From CAZVYN01 sp964631125 (GTDB lineage Bacteria; Eisenbacteria; RBG-16-71-46; CAIMUX01), in contig CAZVYN010000002.1 of NCBI GenBank assembly GCA_964631125.1, positions 1 through 64,000 of the forward strand: a stretch of DNA of 64,000 nucleotides. The letters are read 5' to 3'. The notes beneath the pieces were generated by a model. That model worked only from the letters and a program-made list of their open reading frames with translations, ran no database searches and was not told the origin of the DNA. Below are positions 8,354-17,832 of the stretch, in pieces; position 1 is the stretch's first letter; each line of letters begins with the position of its first letter. A program made the translations under genes and the position numbers.

Positions 8354-10656
8354 TCGTCCGGCTGCATATCATCGGTCACTCCGCTGGCCGGGGTCGGCGG
8401 GCGATCGAAGCGCTGGGTCTGCGTCGCGCGCCGCACAGTCGGTGTGATCTCCCGCGTGGAGATCCCATCGTGCGAGACCGCGATCACGGGAACCGAATAC
8501 TCGCCGTCGGGCAGCGCGAAGCGCAGGGTGAACGTGCCGTCCGGTCGCAACTGGACCGGCCGACCTTGCACCGTGAGCGACGCGTCCGGCTCGGTGGCGC
8601 CGTAGACCACCAACTCCGTATTGAGCACGAAGCGGAAGTACCGCGCCGGCTCTCCGCGTTGAAATCGTTCTCCGCGCGGCGACGAGGGCCGGTCCCCCGC
8701 TGGGCCGATCTCGCGCTGGCCGGGCTCTGTCCCTGCGGGCGACTCCCAACCTCCGCGCGGCGAAGTGGCGCGGTCCGAAGGGCCGGTCTCGCGCGAAGGA
8801 AATGTACGCGCCGCCGCACGCGGCTCCGGCCACTCATCGCGCGCCCGTTGGACATCTTCCTCCGAGTCGCCATCCCACTCGCTACGCAGATGACGCGGCT
8901 CCGACCCGCGTCCGACGGTGGGGGCCGACAGTGCTTGTTGGGTTTCGGCCGGCACGTCGGATTCGGACGCGGGCTGCTCGCTCGCGGTGTCCGGAGGGGT
9001 CGTGACGAGATTGCTCGTCACCAACGGGAAGAACGTTCCCGCGGGCGTCAGCAAGCCGAGATCAACCCGATACGAACGATTCGCGATTCCCGCATGGATG
9101 TACCAACTCACCGCCGTCTGATCGATCTCGAGATCGAAGAATCCGGCCGGCTGCGCCGAGGCCTCGTCGGTCGAGGGGATGCTGTGCACGCGCAGGATCG
9201 CGCGGCTGCCGTCGAGATCGTCGCCGAGTTGCTCCCGCACCGTCTCGAAGGTCGGCTCCGTGATCTCCCAGAAGGCATAGAGCCAGTAAGGATCGCGCGC
9301 CACCACCACGCACCGGTCGATTCCGGCCCGCTCCGGGACCTCTTCCGGCTGGCGCGACGGGCTCAGTTGGTTGCGCAGATCGGGTCGTCCTTCGTCACTC
9401 CGTTCGAAACCGCGGTCACGCCGACCCCGGCGCGAACGTCCCCATTCATTCTGCGGCCGCCCCGACTCCGGTCCTGCGCCGCTGCGTGGATCTCGATCAC
9501 GTGGATCACGCTCGCGCGGATCTCGATCACGCGGATCTGGCGCGTGCGGCACGTAGCCCGAGCCGCGACGCGCCTCGCCGCTCTGCCGCAGGTCTTGCCG
9601 AACGCGCTCCGAGCGTTCGTAACGGAACCGCAGTTCGCGGTCCTCGCGCCGTTCATTCGGCGGACCGCCCCGATCGTCTCGCGGACGATTCTGCGGCGGA
9701 TTCTGGTTCCGGTTCTGTTGCTGATTCTGATGGCGCGGATCGGGCGGTCGGTTGTCACGGCCGCGCGGATCGGGCCCGCGGTCCTGGCCGCGATCGGGCC
9801 CGCGGTCGGGTCGGTCCTGCGGTCGATCGCCGCGCGGACCCGGTCGGCCGCCGCGGTCCGGACGTCCATATCGATCTTGGCCATAGTTGCCGCGACGCCC
9901 ATCGTTGCGCGCGTTCGGGTCGTGGCCTCCGCGATCCCCTTGCGGATTTCGCTGCTGCACGCCGCCCGGTCGACCGAAGCGACCACCCTGGTTCCCACGC
10001 CCACCGCCACGTCCGAGTGGATTCAGCGCACTCGGATCGGCCAGGAACCGTCCGTAGTTCGGATCACGGCCGAGCGCGGTCGAATTCCACGGATCGATCT
10101 CCTCATCGTCACCGGCGCCCCGCGTCGGCTGATTTCCGCGGCCCTGTTGGTCGCGACTCTGCTGGTCGCGAGGCTGATGGTCCCGTCGACCGCGGTACCG
10201 ATCCTGGTCCGGCCGATCTCCGCGCGGGAGCTCGTTGCTCGTCGGCTGCGCATCGGAGACCACACGCGGTTGGGCTTCGAAATCGCCTCGCGGCTGCGCA
10301 TCCGGATCGCGAGGCGCCGGCGCGGGAGGCGGCGACGCGGGAGGCGGCGGAGTCGCGGCCGCCTGCACGCGAGTCGGCGCCACCGCGAGCGGCGGCGATT
10401 CGGAACGCGGCGTTTCGGCCTGCGTCGATTCAGACGGCGCAGCGCGACGGCGCGTCGGGCGCGCGGTCTCCTGGGCGGTCGCGGGCGCCGGCTCTGCGCT
10501 CGGTTTCGTTCGCGTGCGCGCGCTGGCGGCCTGCGACTTCTGCAGCGCCTGGAACAGTTGGTCCTTGGTCATCGCGCTTCGATTGGGAATCTGTAGCGCA
10601 CGCGCCAGGTCGAGCAGCTCGACGCGGCTCTTCTCTCTCAGCTCATCACTCCGCAT
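8350..10656 (-). CDS. RhoN-domain / DUF4912 protein with long Arg-Pro-Asp-rich linker
   Basis: A 768-residue protein. Residues 1-45 (ELREKSRVELLDLARALQIP) form a Rho-termination-factor N-terminal-like helix-extended-loop-helix fold. Residues about 46-430 are low complexity: Pro/Ala, then repeated Arg-Asp-Pro-Gly blocks such as RDPRERDPRDRDPRS. A DUF4912 domain follows, with the typical VVARDPYWLYAFWEI and later IHAGIANRSYRVDLGL. The C-terminal segment (YFRFVLNTELVVYGATEPDA) looks like an Ig-like carbohydrate-binding fold. It lies between two GH57 genes with a 33-base gap upstream and a 4-base overlap downstream. DUF4912 proteins often accompany GH57 glucan enzymes; the linker's charge suggests nucleic-acid or protein binding, but no activity is known. 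Confidence 0.8.
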   Translation of the reverse strand: MRSDELREKSRVELLDLARALQIPNRSAMTKDQLFQALQKSQAASARTRTKPSAEPAPATAQETARPTRRRAAPSESTQAETPRSESPPLAVAPTRVQAAATPPPPASPPPAPAPRDPDAQPRGDFEAQPRVVSDAQPTSNELPRGDRPDQDRYRGRRDHQPRDQQSRDQQGRGNQPTRGAGDDEEIDPWNSTALGRDPNYGRFLADPSALNPLGRGGGRGNQGGRFGRPGGVQQRNPQGDRGGHDPNARNDGRRGNYGQDRYGRPDRGGRPGPRGDRPQDRPDRGPDRGQDRGPDPRGRDNRPPDPRHQNQQQNRNQNPPQNRPRDDRGGPPNERREDRELRFRYERSERVRQDLRQSGEARRGSGYVPHAPDPRDRDPRERDPRDRDPRSGAGPESGRPQNEWGRSRRGRRDRGFERSDEGRPDLRNQLSPSRQPEEVPERAGIDRCVVVARDPYWLYAFWEITEPTFETVREQLGDDLDGSRAILRVHSIPSTDEASAQPAGFFDLEIDQTAVSWYIHAGIANRSYRVDLGLLTPAGTFFPLVTSNLVTTPPDTASEQPASESDVPAETQQALSAPTVGRGSEPRHLRSEWDGDSEEDVQRARDEWPEPRAAARTFPSRETGPSDRATSPRGGWESPAGTEPGQREIGPAGDRPSSPRGERFQRGEPARYFRFVLNTELVVYGATEPDASLTVQGRPVQLRPDGTFTLRFALPDGEYSVPVIAVSHDGISTREITPTVRRATQTQRFDRPPTPASGVTDDMQPDE

Positions 10657-10689
10657 GTTTCGATGGGTCTCCGGTCGGTCGTATCAATT

Positions 10690-13134
10690 TCAAAGGCGCG
10701 CGCTCCGGCGGAGTTCGTCTCCGCGGATGGCGTCGAGATCCAGATTCGCAACGTCGGCCAAGCGTTGCACCGTCTCACTCGTCGGCTCGTTCTCGGGCAG
10801 TTCGAGCCCGAGGTCATAGGCCCGTTCTTCGATTCGCGTGCGATGGATGGGGATTCCCAGCACGCCGGCTTCGTTCCACGACGAGAGCGCTTCCGCCAAG
10901 AGGAGGTCGCGTTCCTCACGAGGCGCGACCGCCGCGGCGACGATGCCTCGCTCGATCCGCGTCGCCAGATGACGACCGACTCCCTCCCACGGCAGCCGGA
11001 GCCGCCGCCTTCGTCCGCGCCGCGCCAGCCGCCGCGCGCGACGCCACCACTCTTCCGGAATCGCCGTGAATGTCTCGGGCTCTCTCGCCAAGACTTCCGC
11101 CAACGCCTCCACTTCCCAACCTCGAATCGTCTGCTCGATGGCGCGTGCGAGCGGCGAACGCCCCGCCGGCAACTCCGGCCAGGCGGAATCCTCCACCTGG
11201 TGCATTCGCTCCAACCAATCGCGCGCCGCCACGAGTTGCTGCGCGCGCAGGCGCCGTCCCAACTCGCGGCGAAGATCGGAGGGCAACGCCTCGAGCACCT
11301 GCCGAAGCGAGTAGGTCAGCTCGATCTCGTCGGCGTGCAGGACGATCTCCCGCCCGCCTTCACCCCGCTGCAGCCGCCAGGTCGCTTCCCAGTGCGATTC
11401 GCTCGCCAGATCGGTCAGGGCGAGCCTCCCGCTGGCGCGCTCACCGTCGCGGTGCGTCTCGCCTGCGATGGCATACCCGTGCACCACTCTCGGCAGCGTG
11501 CGTGCGAGGAACGCCGCCTCGACCGCCGCCTGCGCCGCCACGTGCGGGGCCGTCAGTCGTCGACGGACCACGCTCTGATAGATCTTCTCGCCGTCGCGCC
11601 ACCGCGGGACGTTCGAGCGCGCTTCCCGCAGATGCTCGAGCAACATCGGCTCGAGCGCCGATCGAGTGTAGGGCTGCGCCAGCTCGCACGCTCGCGCGGC
11701 GTACGCGAGATTCTGGCGAACTTCCAGGCCGGAGACATCCGAGAAAAACCAGGCGCAGCTCGTGTTCATGAGCATGGCGTGATGCGTCGCCTCGAGCAGC
11801 GACCAGACCCTCCTCCGCTCGGCCGGCTGCAAGGGGCGCGCCGCGTGCCGCTCCAGGAACGCGCCGCGCGCCGCGGTCGCCTTCGCTTCAGCCGCGGCGT
11901 CATGCTCGTTTCGCGGCGCGAGGAGCACCTCGATGTAGCCGTCGCGCGCCGCCCAGGGATCCCGCAGCAACTCGGCGCACTCCGCTTCGAATGTCCGCTG
12001 GATCTCGTCGCGGATGGTGTCCAACCCTACGCGCAGCGGCGTCCGCCAGGCCTGGCTCCAGCCCGGCTCCGAGGTGGTGGTGCATCCGCAGTGACGGACC
12101 CAGCGCCCGACGCCGTGCGCGCACGACCAGGCGGTGCCTTCACCGTCGCCGTAGTTGAGCTCCACCTCGCGGACCGGCGGATGCTCGGCCAGCTCCTCGC
12201 CGTAATTGGTGAGCTTCAGCCGGCGGCTCGGCGCTTCGCGCGTCGCGAAGTAGGCCAGGCACATGTCGCCGTACCGCTCGTGGTGTCCGTAGATCTCGCC
12301 ATCGGTCGCCAGATGGACGAGGCCGCCGCGCACCTGCCGTCCCGCTTGTTGCAGCCGCCCGGCCAAATCCTCGGCGCTGCGCAGCAGATGGTTGAACGAG
12401 ACCGCCACCGAGAGAGACCCGTCATAGAAGAAGACATCGACATGTGGTCGATCGGGGCCGCCCCGATCGACTCCACCCTCGTCTCTTCCGGACTGCCCAG
12501 CGTCCTCCGGCAAGTAGCACCGATACGCAAACCCCGTCTCCACCGGATGCTGCGGCTGCACCTCGCGCCAATCCGCATCCCCCGACCGACGCACCCGCTT
12601 CGCCTGATGCGGCGCCAGCACGATGAACCGGACCCCTTCCTCGATCAGCGCACGCAACGTGGCCGCGTCGATCGCGGTCTCCGGCAGCCAGAGCCCCTCG
12701 CTCTTCCGCCCGAACCGCGCCTCGAAGTCGCGCAGGCCCCATCGGATCTGCGTGCGCCGGTCGCGCTCGCTCGTCAGCGGCAGGATGGTGTGGTTGTACG
12801 ACTGGGCGAAGGCGTTGCCGTGTCCCCCGTGCGCATCGACGCTGCGGCGATCGGCCTCCAGGATGCGGTCGTAGACCGTCGGCGCCCGATGCGCCAGATC
12901 GCGGAGCAAGGTCGGTCCGAAGTCGAACGAGAGATGCTCGTAGCCATTCACGATCGCGGCGATTCGTCCTTGGGCGCCGAGGACGCGGCTCCACCCGTTC
13001 GCGCGGTAACACTCGTCGGTGATCCGCTCATTCCAATCGTGATACGGACGAGCGCCTCTCTGGCGCGGGATCTCTCCCGTCCAAGGGTTCTCTCGAGGCG
13101 GCTGGTAGAAGTGTCCGTGGAGGACGACGCGCAT
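10690..13134 (-). CDS. GH57 family protein with DUF3536
   Basis: An 814-residue GH57-type protein, first gene of the minus-strand glucan operon. The N-terminus VVLHGHFYQPPRENPW is the conserved opening strand. GLWLPETAID carries the Glu expected at the nucleophile position, and HLATDGEIYGHHERYGD the conserved Asp/His region. The long helical C-terminal half matches DUF3536. An alpha-glucan-active enzyme (amylase or transferase) is expected; the substrate is not determinable here. The ATG at 13134 gives the expected start right at the HGHFYQPP strand; only weak ribosome-site complementarity is seen. Confidence 0.86.
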   Translation of the reverse strand: MRVVLHGHFYQPPRENPWTGEIPRQRGARPYHDWNERITDECYRANGWSRVLGAQGRIAAIVNGYEHLSFDFGPTLLRDLAHRAPTVYDRILEADRRSVDAHGGHGNAFAQSYNHTILPLTSERDRRTQIRWGLRDFEARFGRKSEGLWLPETAIDAATLRALIEEGVRFIVLAPHQAKRVRRSGDADWREVQPQHPVETGFAYRCYLPEDAGQSGRDEGGVDRGGPDRPHVDVFFYDGSLSVAVSFNHLLRSAEDLAGRLQQAGRQVRGGLVHLATDGEIYGHHERYGDMCLAYFATREAPSRRLKLTNYGEELAEHPPVREVELNYGDGEGTAWSCAHGVGRWVRHCGCTTTSEPGWSQAWRTPLRVGLDTIRDEIQRTFEAECAELLRDPWAARDGYIEVLLAPRNEHDAAAEAKATAARGAFLERHAARPLQPAERRRVWSLLEATHHAMLMNTSCAWFFSDVSGLEVRQNLAYAARACELAQPYTRSALEPMLLEHLREARSNVPRWRDGEKIYQSVVRRRLTAPHVAAQAAVEAAFLARTLPRVVHGYAIAGETHRDGERASGRLALTDLASESHWEATWRLQRGEGGREIVLHADEIELTYSLRQVLEALPSDLRRELGRRLRAQQLVAARDWLERMHQVEDSAWPELPAGRSPLARAIEQTIRGWEVEALAEVLAREPETFTAIPEEWWRRARRLARRGRRRRLRLPWEGVGRHLATRIERGIVAAAVAPREERDLLLAEALSSWNEAGVLGIPIHRTRIEERAYDLGLELPENEPTSETVQRLADVANLDLDAIRGDELRRSARL

Positions 13135-13480
13135 CGCGTGGTCTCGTGTATGAGCCGCTCTCCCTCTTCCATGGGGACTGTCGCGGCAGTCGAACGAACT
13201 GGATCCGGGCTTGTGTCTTTCGCAGTCGTTGCTGTTGGCGCCGCAGCGCGCGTCATCGGCGGGTTCAGGGCGTCTGCGGCGCGATCCGCGCCCGCGCGAC
13301 CCTGCAGGTCGTGCGCCCTATCTCATCAACCGTCGAGCTCCGGACACGCTTCTGTTCGGCAGGAGACGCCGTACTCAGAACGGCCTCGACACGGATTCAA
13401 GCACGCTTTCGAAGCGGGCGTCAACCGTCCGCTCCCAGCATCGTTGACACCCTGGCGGCGACGCACGGAGAATGCCGCCC
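13135..13480. other. Divergent intergenic region, 346 bp
   Basis: Lies between the 5' ends of the DUF3536 gene (minus) and the lipoprotein gene (plus). It must hold both promoters, but I see no convincing -35/-10 pair, hairpin or small gene. Confidence 0.4.
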
Positions 13481-14863
13481 ATGGGATTCGGGCCACCCGC
13501 CGTTCGCACACTCCTATCTCTCGGTGTTCTCGCCTCGCTCGGTCTAGCCGTTCACGGCTGCCAGTCCGACGGCGGCACTCGCCCCGGGCTCCGCTTTACC
13601 TGCACCGTCCAGCCGACCGAGGGGAACACGTCGACCGAGTTCCTCTTCCAGACGCAGGGAATCGGCGCCGACGACCCTGAATCACTGGTCGAGATGCGCT
13701 GGGATTGGGAAGGCGACGGCGTCTGGGACACCGAGTTCGGTCCCGCGAAAGACGCTCGCCACGCCTACACCTCCACCGGGACCGAGACCGTCACGGTCGA
13801 GGCGCGCGTGATCGGCGGCCTCACCGGGCGGGCGTCCGCACAGGTCACGGTCACCCAGGCCGGCTGGTGGGATGGCTTCAACGCGCCGCCGCTGGGCAAG
13901 GGGATGGACGGGATCGTCTTCGCCTTCACCGAGTTCAACGAGGAACTCGTGGCGGCCGGCGCGTTCACCCAAGCGGGCGGCGTCGCCGCCGCGGGCATCG
14001 CGCAATGGGACGGGCAGGCCTGGCGCGCGCTCGGCTCCGGGATGGACGACATCGTCCTCTGTCTCACCCAGTTCGAAGGACAGCTCATCGCCGGAGGCGA
14101 GTTCACGCGCGCCGGCGGCGCGACCGCCTCCAAGATCGCGCGCTGGGACGGGAATGTCTGGCAGCCGATGGGCCAGGGGTTCGATGACCCGGTCTGGTCC
14201 TTCACCGTATTCAACGGCGCGCTCATCGCCGGCGGCCCCTTCCGCAACTCGGGGAGCGAGCAGGTCAACGGCGTCGCGAGGTGGGACGGCTCGCAGTGGC
14301 GTTCGCTCGGCGCCGATTTCGACAACGACGTCTATGCGGTGCAAGCCTTCAACGGATCGCTCTACGTCGGCGGCCTCCTCTACGGGCCGCCGCGTCCGCT
14401 CGGCGAACGCAGCCTCGCGCGCTACGACGGCACGCAGTGGCATTCGGTGCCCCCGGGCGTGAACAACACCGTGACCGCGCTCACCGTCCACGACGGCGCA
14501 CTGATCTTGGGCGGCTTCTTCACCATGCTCACCACCGAAGAGACGGTGAATCGCATTGCGCGCTACGACGGGACGATCTACTCGCCGCTCGGCGAAGGAA
14601 TGCCGCGCGAGATCAACGCCCTCGGCGTCTTCGGCGGAGACCTCGTGGCGATCGGGCCGTTCACTTCGGCCGGCGCCACCCCCGTCAACCACATCGCGCG
14701 CTGGCGCAACGGACAGTGGTCGGCCTTCGGCCAAGGCTTCGGCGGCATCACCGACGTGAATCCCTGGTGGATGCTCGAACACCAAGGACGCCTCTTCGTC
14801 GGAGGACGGTTCCTCACCGCGGGCGGTCAGCCCTCCAACTACATCGCGCGGTGGGAGGACTGA
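13481..14863 (+). CDS. PKD-domain lipoprotein with beta-propeller-like repeats
   Basis: A 460-residue exported protein. The signal peptide ends in a lipobox-like LAVHGC; a PKD-like Ig domain follows (MRWDWEGDGVWDTEFG), then about seven repeats of the form IARWDGxxWxxLGxGxDD...LIAGGxF, typical of secreted proteins annotated as Rax2-like or kelch-like propellers. It is probably a surface-anchored binding or structural protein; no catalytic residues are seen. The ATG at 13481 is preferred over 13472 because GGAG lies ten bases before it and only one base before the earlier ATG. The stop overlaps the next start by one base (TGATG), so the two are probably co-translated. Confidence 0.8.
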   Translation: MGFGPPAVRTLLSLGVLASLGLAVHGCQSDGGTRPGLRFTCTVQPTEGNTSTEFLFQTQGIGADDPESLVEMRWDWEGDGVWDTEFGPAKDARHAYTSTGTETVTVEARVIGGLTGRASAQVTVTQAGWWDGFNAPPLGKGMDGIVFAFTEFNEELVAAGAFTQAGGVAAAGIAQWDGQAWRALGSGMDDIVLCLTQFEGQLIAGGEFTRAGGATASKIARWDGNVWQPMGQGFDDPVWSFTVFNGALIAGGPFRNSGSEQVNGVARWDGSQWRSLGADFDNDVYAVQAFNGSLYVGGLLYGPPRPLGERSLARYDGTQWHSVPPGVNNTVTALTVHDGALILGGFFTMLTTEETVNRIARYDGTIYSPLGEGMPREINALGVFGGDLVAIGPFTSAGATPVNHIARWRNGQWSAFGQGFGGITDVNPWWMLEHQGRLFVGGRFLTAGGQPSNYIARWED

Positions 14864-15516
14864 TGGCGGGCCGGCGTGGGCGGTCGAGTTTCGGACTGTC
14901 GGTCTGCGCCGGCGCGGCGTTGCTGGCTTTCGCGCCTTGCGTCGCTTCGGCGGGGCAGGTCTCGCTTTCGGTCGGAGGCGGAGGCTTCTTTCCGTCGAAC
15001 AGTTTGGTCAGCGAGCTACGGCCTGATGGGTTGGTTCGGTTGAAGTCAGCGTCGGGGGTTGCCGGGACGGTTCAATTGACTGGGTGGCTTGGGCGGCGCC
15101 TGGGCTTGGAGGCCCAGGCGCTATATATCTCCGCTCCGCTCGAGCTCGAGGCCGACATCGACGGCCAGGATCCGATCGCCTTCGAGGACGACGGGACGCA
15201 TCTCGTGGGCGGACTCCATCTCCTCTTCGCATTCTATCGTCCCCCGCTCGAACCGACCGCGCTCTACGCCAGCGTCGGCGTGACGTTTGTGCAGCGCGGC
15301 GGACCGTTCTTCGACGAGCCGCCGCTCGACGAGGAGCCGACGTCGATCGGATGGGCGCTGGGACTGGGAGCGCGGCGCGGCATCGCGCGCGGACTCTACC
15401 TGCGGCTGGACGCGCGCGATTTCGTCACCAACTATGCCCCCAACGACGAGTACGGAGAACGGCAGCAACACGACCTGGTGGCCACCGTTGGACTCGAGTG
15501 GCTGCTGCGCCGCTAA
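14863..15516 (+). CDS. Outer-membrane beta-barrel-like protein
   Basis: A 217-residue protein with a signal peptide (LSVCAGAALLAFAPCVASA) and alternating amphipathic strands such as QVSLSVGGGGFFPSN and GVAGTVQLTGWLG, ending in VATVGLEWLLRR, consistent with an eight- to ten-stranded OmpA/OmpW-like barrel. Its ATG overlaps the previous stop (TGATG), which places it in an operon with the PKD lipoprotein and suggests a paired envelope function. Specific function unknown. Confidence 0.7.
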   Translation: MAGRRGRSSFGLSVCAGAALLAFAPCVASAGQVSLSVGGGGFFPSNSLVSELRPDGLVRLKSASGVAGTVQLTGWLGRRLGLEAQALYISAPLELEADIDGQDPIAFEDDGTHLVGGLHLLFAFYRPPLEPTALYASVGVTFVQRGGPFFDEPPLDEEPTSIGWALGLGARRGIARGLYLRLDARDFVTNYAPNDEYGERQQHDLVATVGLEWLLRR

Positions 15517-15539
15517 CCGCGCCGCCCGGTAGGTCGCGT

Positions 15540-17597
15540 TCAGTCCCGCTTCGTTTCCTTCACGCGCCAGGTCTGGCCGTCGCGCACCATCGTGATCCTG
15601 AGATCGAACGAACTGCTCTCACCGGTGGACGAGAGTGAAAAGGTGACGCGCCGCCTCGCCTCGACGGTGCCGTTCTCGTCGCGAAACGAAATCGTGCCGC
15701 TCGGCGCGACGCGGATCTTCTCGGCGCGATCGAAGAGTCGAGTGAACACGCTGCGATCCTCGGCCGGCAGCGCGCCGCGGTAGAGGTCGCTCCCGAGCGC
15801 CATCAGGTCCTCCGCCGCCACGGCGCGATCGAAGCGCGCCAACAGCTCGTTCACCTGGTCGGTCGGATTGCTCGAGCCCTCGACGGTGACGGTGACCGAG
15901 GCGTCCGCCGCGGCGCCGTTCCCCTCGCGCACCTGCACGCGGGCGCGCTGGCGTCCGGTCGCGTCGTAGCGATGGGCGACGGTCGGTTCGGTCCCGAACT
16001 CGGTGTCCCAAACGCCGTCGCTCTCGAAGTCCCAGCGGTAGAGGAGCGCGGACGCCGAACCGAAGGCATCGGTGGAGCGCGAGGCGTCGAACGCGAATTC
16101 GGTCCCGCTCGGGCCGCTCGTCGGCCGCGCCGTTGCGAGAGCGCGCGGCCCCTCCGGCGTCGGCGGCGTCCCCGTCGTCCTGGTAGTTGTCACCGGCGCC
16201 GCATCCAACACGCGCACCTGTCGCTGCGCGCTGTGGAGATTCCCCGCGGCGTCTCTCACCTGGACCGCGACGGTCCGCAATCCGATGGACGAGAACGAGT
16301 GCTGGTAGCTCGCGAGCTCCACCCAAGGCGTGTCCCAGTTCCCATCCCCCTCGAAGTCCCAACGAAAGCGCAGCTCGCTGGCCAGTCCATCCGGATCACG
16401 AGAGGCGCCCGCATCGAGCCGCGCGGTCGCGTCGATCTCCACGGTGGCGGGCGCATCGAGCGTGGCCACCGGCGCGAGTCCCTCCCTTTGACCGCCATCC
16501 CCTGGCGCGCGATCGGCCTGGGGATCGGCGACGGCCTCACGCGGCGTGGACGGCGTCCGCTCGATCGGCGTGTCGTCTTGCGTGAGCAGGAGCACGAGCA
16601 GGCTGAGCCCGAGCACACTCGCGCCGCCGGCCAGGGCGAGCAGCAAGCCGCGACGACGGGGTTGGACCGGCTTCCCCGACCGCGCGGCTGGGCTGGGACG
16701 GCGACGAGCGGCGGCGCTCGCGCCGGCCCCAGTGCCGGCATTCGCGTCGAGTCCCTCGAGCGCGGCGACGAACTCATCCATGGAGGCAAACCGATCCTCG
16801 GGCGACTTCGCCGCCGCCCGCAGCAGCGCATCGCAGAGCGCGCGTGGCGCATCGGGCCTGGCCTCGGCCGGGTCTGGCGGCGGTGTGTACCTGTGTTGGA
16901 AGAGCAGCTCCGCCGGATTCGGCGAGTCGAACGCGGGCCGCCCGGCCAGCATCTCGTAGCCGATCATCGCGAGGGCGTATTGGTCGCTCCGTCCATCGGC
17001 CGACGCGGCGCTCTCGGCCTGCTCCGGCGCCATGTACCGGGGCGAGCCGAAGTGGGAGAAGGTCTTCGTCAGTCCGGTCAGGCTGGAGTCGAGGATCTTG
17101 GCGATCCCGAAGTCGGTCAGCATCATCCGCCCACTGTGCGGATCGATCAGGATGTTCTCCGGCTTCACGTCCCGGTGGACGACCCCGGAACGGTGCGCGT
17201 GGGCGAGCGCCGATCCGATCTCTCGCAGCGCGCGGATCACGCTCTGGACCGGCAATTGCTTCGCTTCGGTCATCCGCATGCGGAGCGTCGGCCCGTCGAC
17301 GAAGGCCATCAGATAGAAACTGAGGCCGCCTTCGGTCAGAACGTCGAGGATCGGAACGATGTTGGGGTGGTCCAGGCGGCTCTGGGTCCGCGCCTCGCGG
17401 GCGAACCGCTCGAGCACCTCCGGCTCCTCGGCCAGATGCGGTTGCAGCACCTTGATGGCGATCGGGCGGTCCAGCGAGGTCTGTCGGGCAAGGAAGACGA
17501 CCCCCATGCCGCCCCGGCCGAGCTCGCGGTCGATCTCGCAACGCCCCTCCAAGAGGCGCTGGAGGTGCTCCTTCAAGTCGCCAGAGGAGAGGTACAC
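15540..17597 (-). CDS. Transmembrane Ser/Thr protein kinase with PKD ectodomain
   Basis: A 685-residue Hanks-type kinase. The N-terminal cytoplasmic kinase has the glycine loop LGRGGMGVV (26-34), Lys49 in AIKV, HRDVKPEN with catalytic Asp143, and DFG with Asp162. A Pro/Ala linker and one membrane helix (LLLALAGGASVLGLSLLVLLL) follow. The outer part has two PKD-like Ig domains (RWDFEGDGNWDT; RWDFESDGVWDTEFG) and a C-terminal alpha/beta domain of about 110 residues resembling NTF2-like folds. It probably senses extracytoplasmic polymers and phosphorylates unknown targets. The PKD modules resemble those of the neighbouring lipoprotein at 13481. Confidence 0.92.
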   Translation of the reverse strand: MYLSSGDLKEHLQRLLEGRCEIDRELGRGGMGVVFLARQTSLDRPIAIKVLQPHLAEEPEVLERFAREARTQSRLDHPNIVPILDVLTEGGLSFYLMAFVDGPTLRMRMTEAKQLPVQSVIRALREIGSALAHAHRSGVVHRDVKPENILIDPHSGRMMLTDFGIAKILDSSLTGLTKTFSHFGSPRYMAPEQAESAASADGRSDQYALAMIGYEMLAGRPAFDSPNPAELLFQHRYTPPPDPAEARPDAPRALCDALLRAAAKSPEDRFASMDEFVAALEGLDANAGTGAGASAAARRRPSPAARSGKPVQPRRRGLLLALAGGASVLGLSLLVLLLTQDDTPIERTPSTPREAVADPQADRAPGDGGQREGLAPVATLDAPATVEIDATARLDAGASRDPDGLASELRFRWDFEGDGNWDTPWVELASYQHSFSSIGLRTVAVQVRDAAGNLHSAQRQVRVLDAAPVTTTRTTGTPPTPEGPRALATARPTSGPSGTEFAFDASRSTDAFGSASALLYRWDFESDGVWDTEFGTEPTVAHRYDATGRQRARVQVREGNGAAADASVTVTVEGSSNPTDQVNELLARFDRAVAAEDLMALGSDLYRGALPAEDRSVFTRLFDRAEKIRVAPSGTISFRDENGTVEARRRVTFSLSSTGESSSFDLRITMVRDGQTWRVKETKRD

Positions 17598-17832
17598 GGC
17601 TCGGGAGGGGACTCGACGTTCGGACAGAGGGGGAACACGGTAACCATGCGCGCCAGACTACGGTGCGTCCGGGGGACGGTCAAACGGCGGCGGCGGTGGG
17701 GCGGCGTCCGGGGGATCCAGACTGGGCTTGGCGGCGTCTCGGGTCGTATACTTGTCGCGCCCGATCGGGCCGACGGTTTCAGTCGCCGCCCGTCACAGCC
17801 GAAGCGCCAACAGCCGTAGAGGGGTATCACCC

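Noticed and set aside
9480..9900. CRISPR-like or minisatellite repeat array
   Set aside because: The repeats are irregular and in frame, encoding Arg-Asp-Pro-Gly blocks of the DUF4912 protein linker; no spacers.
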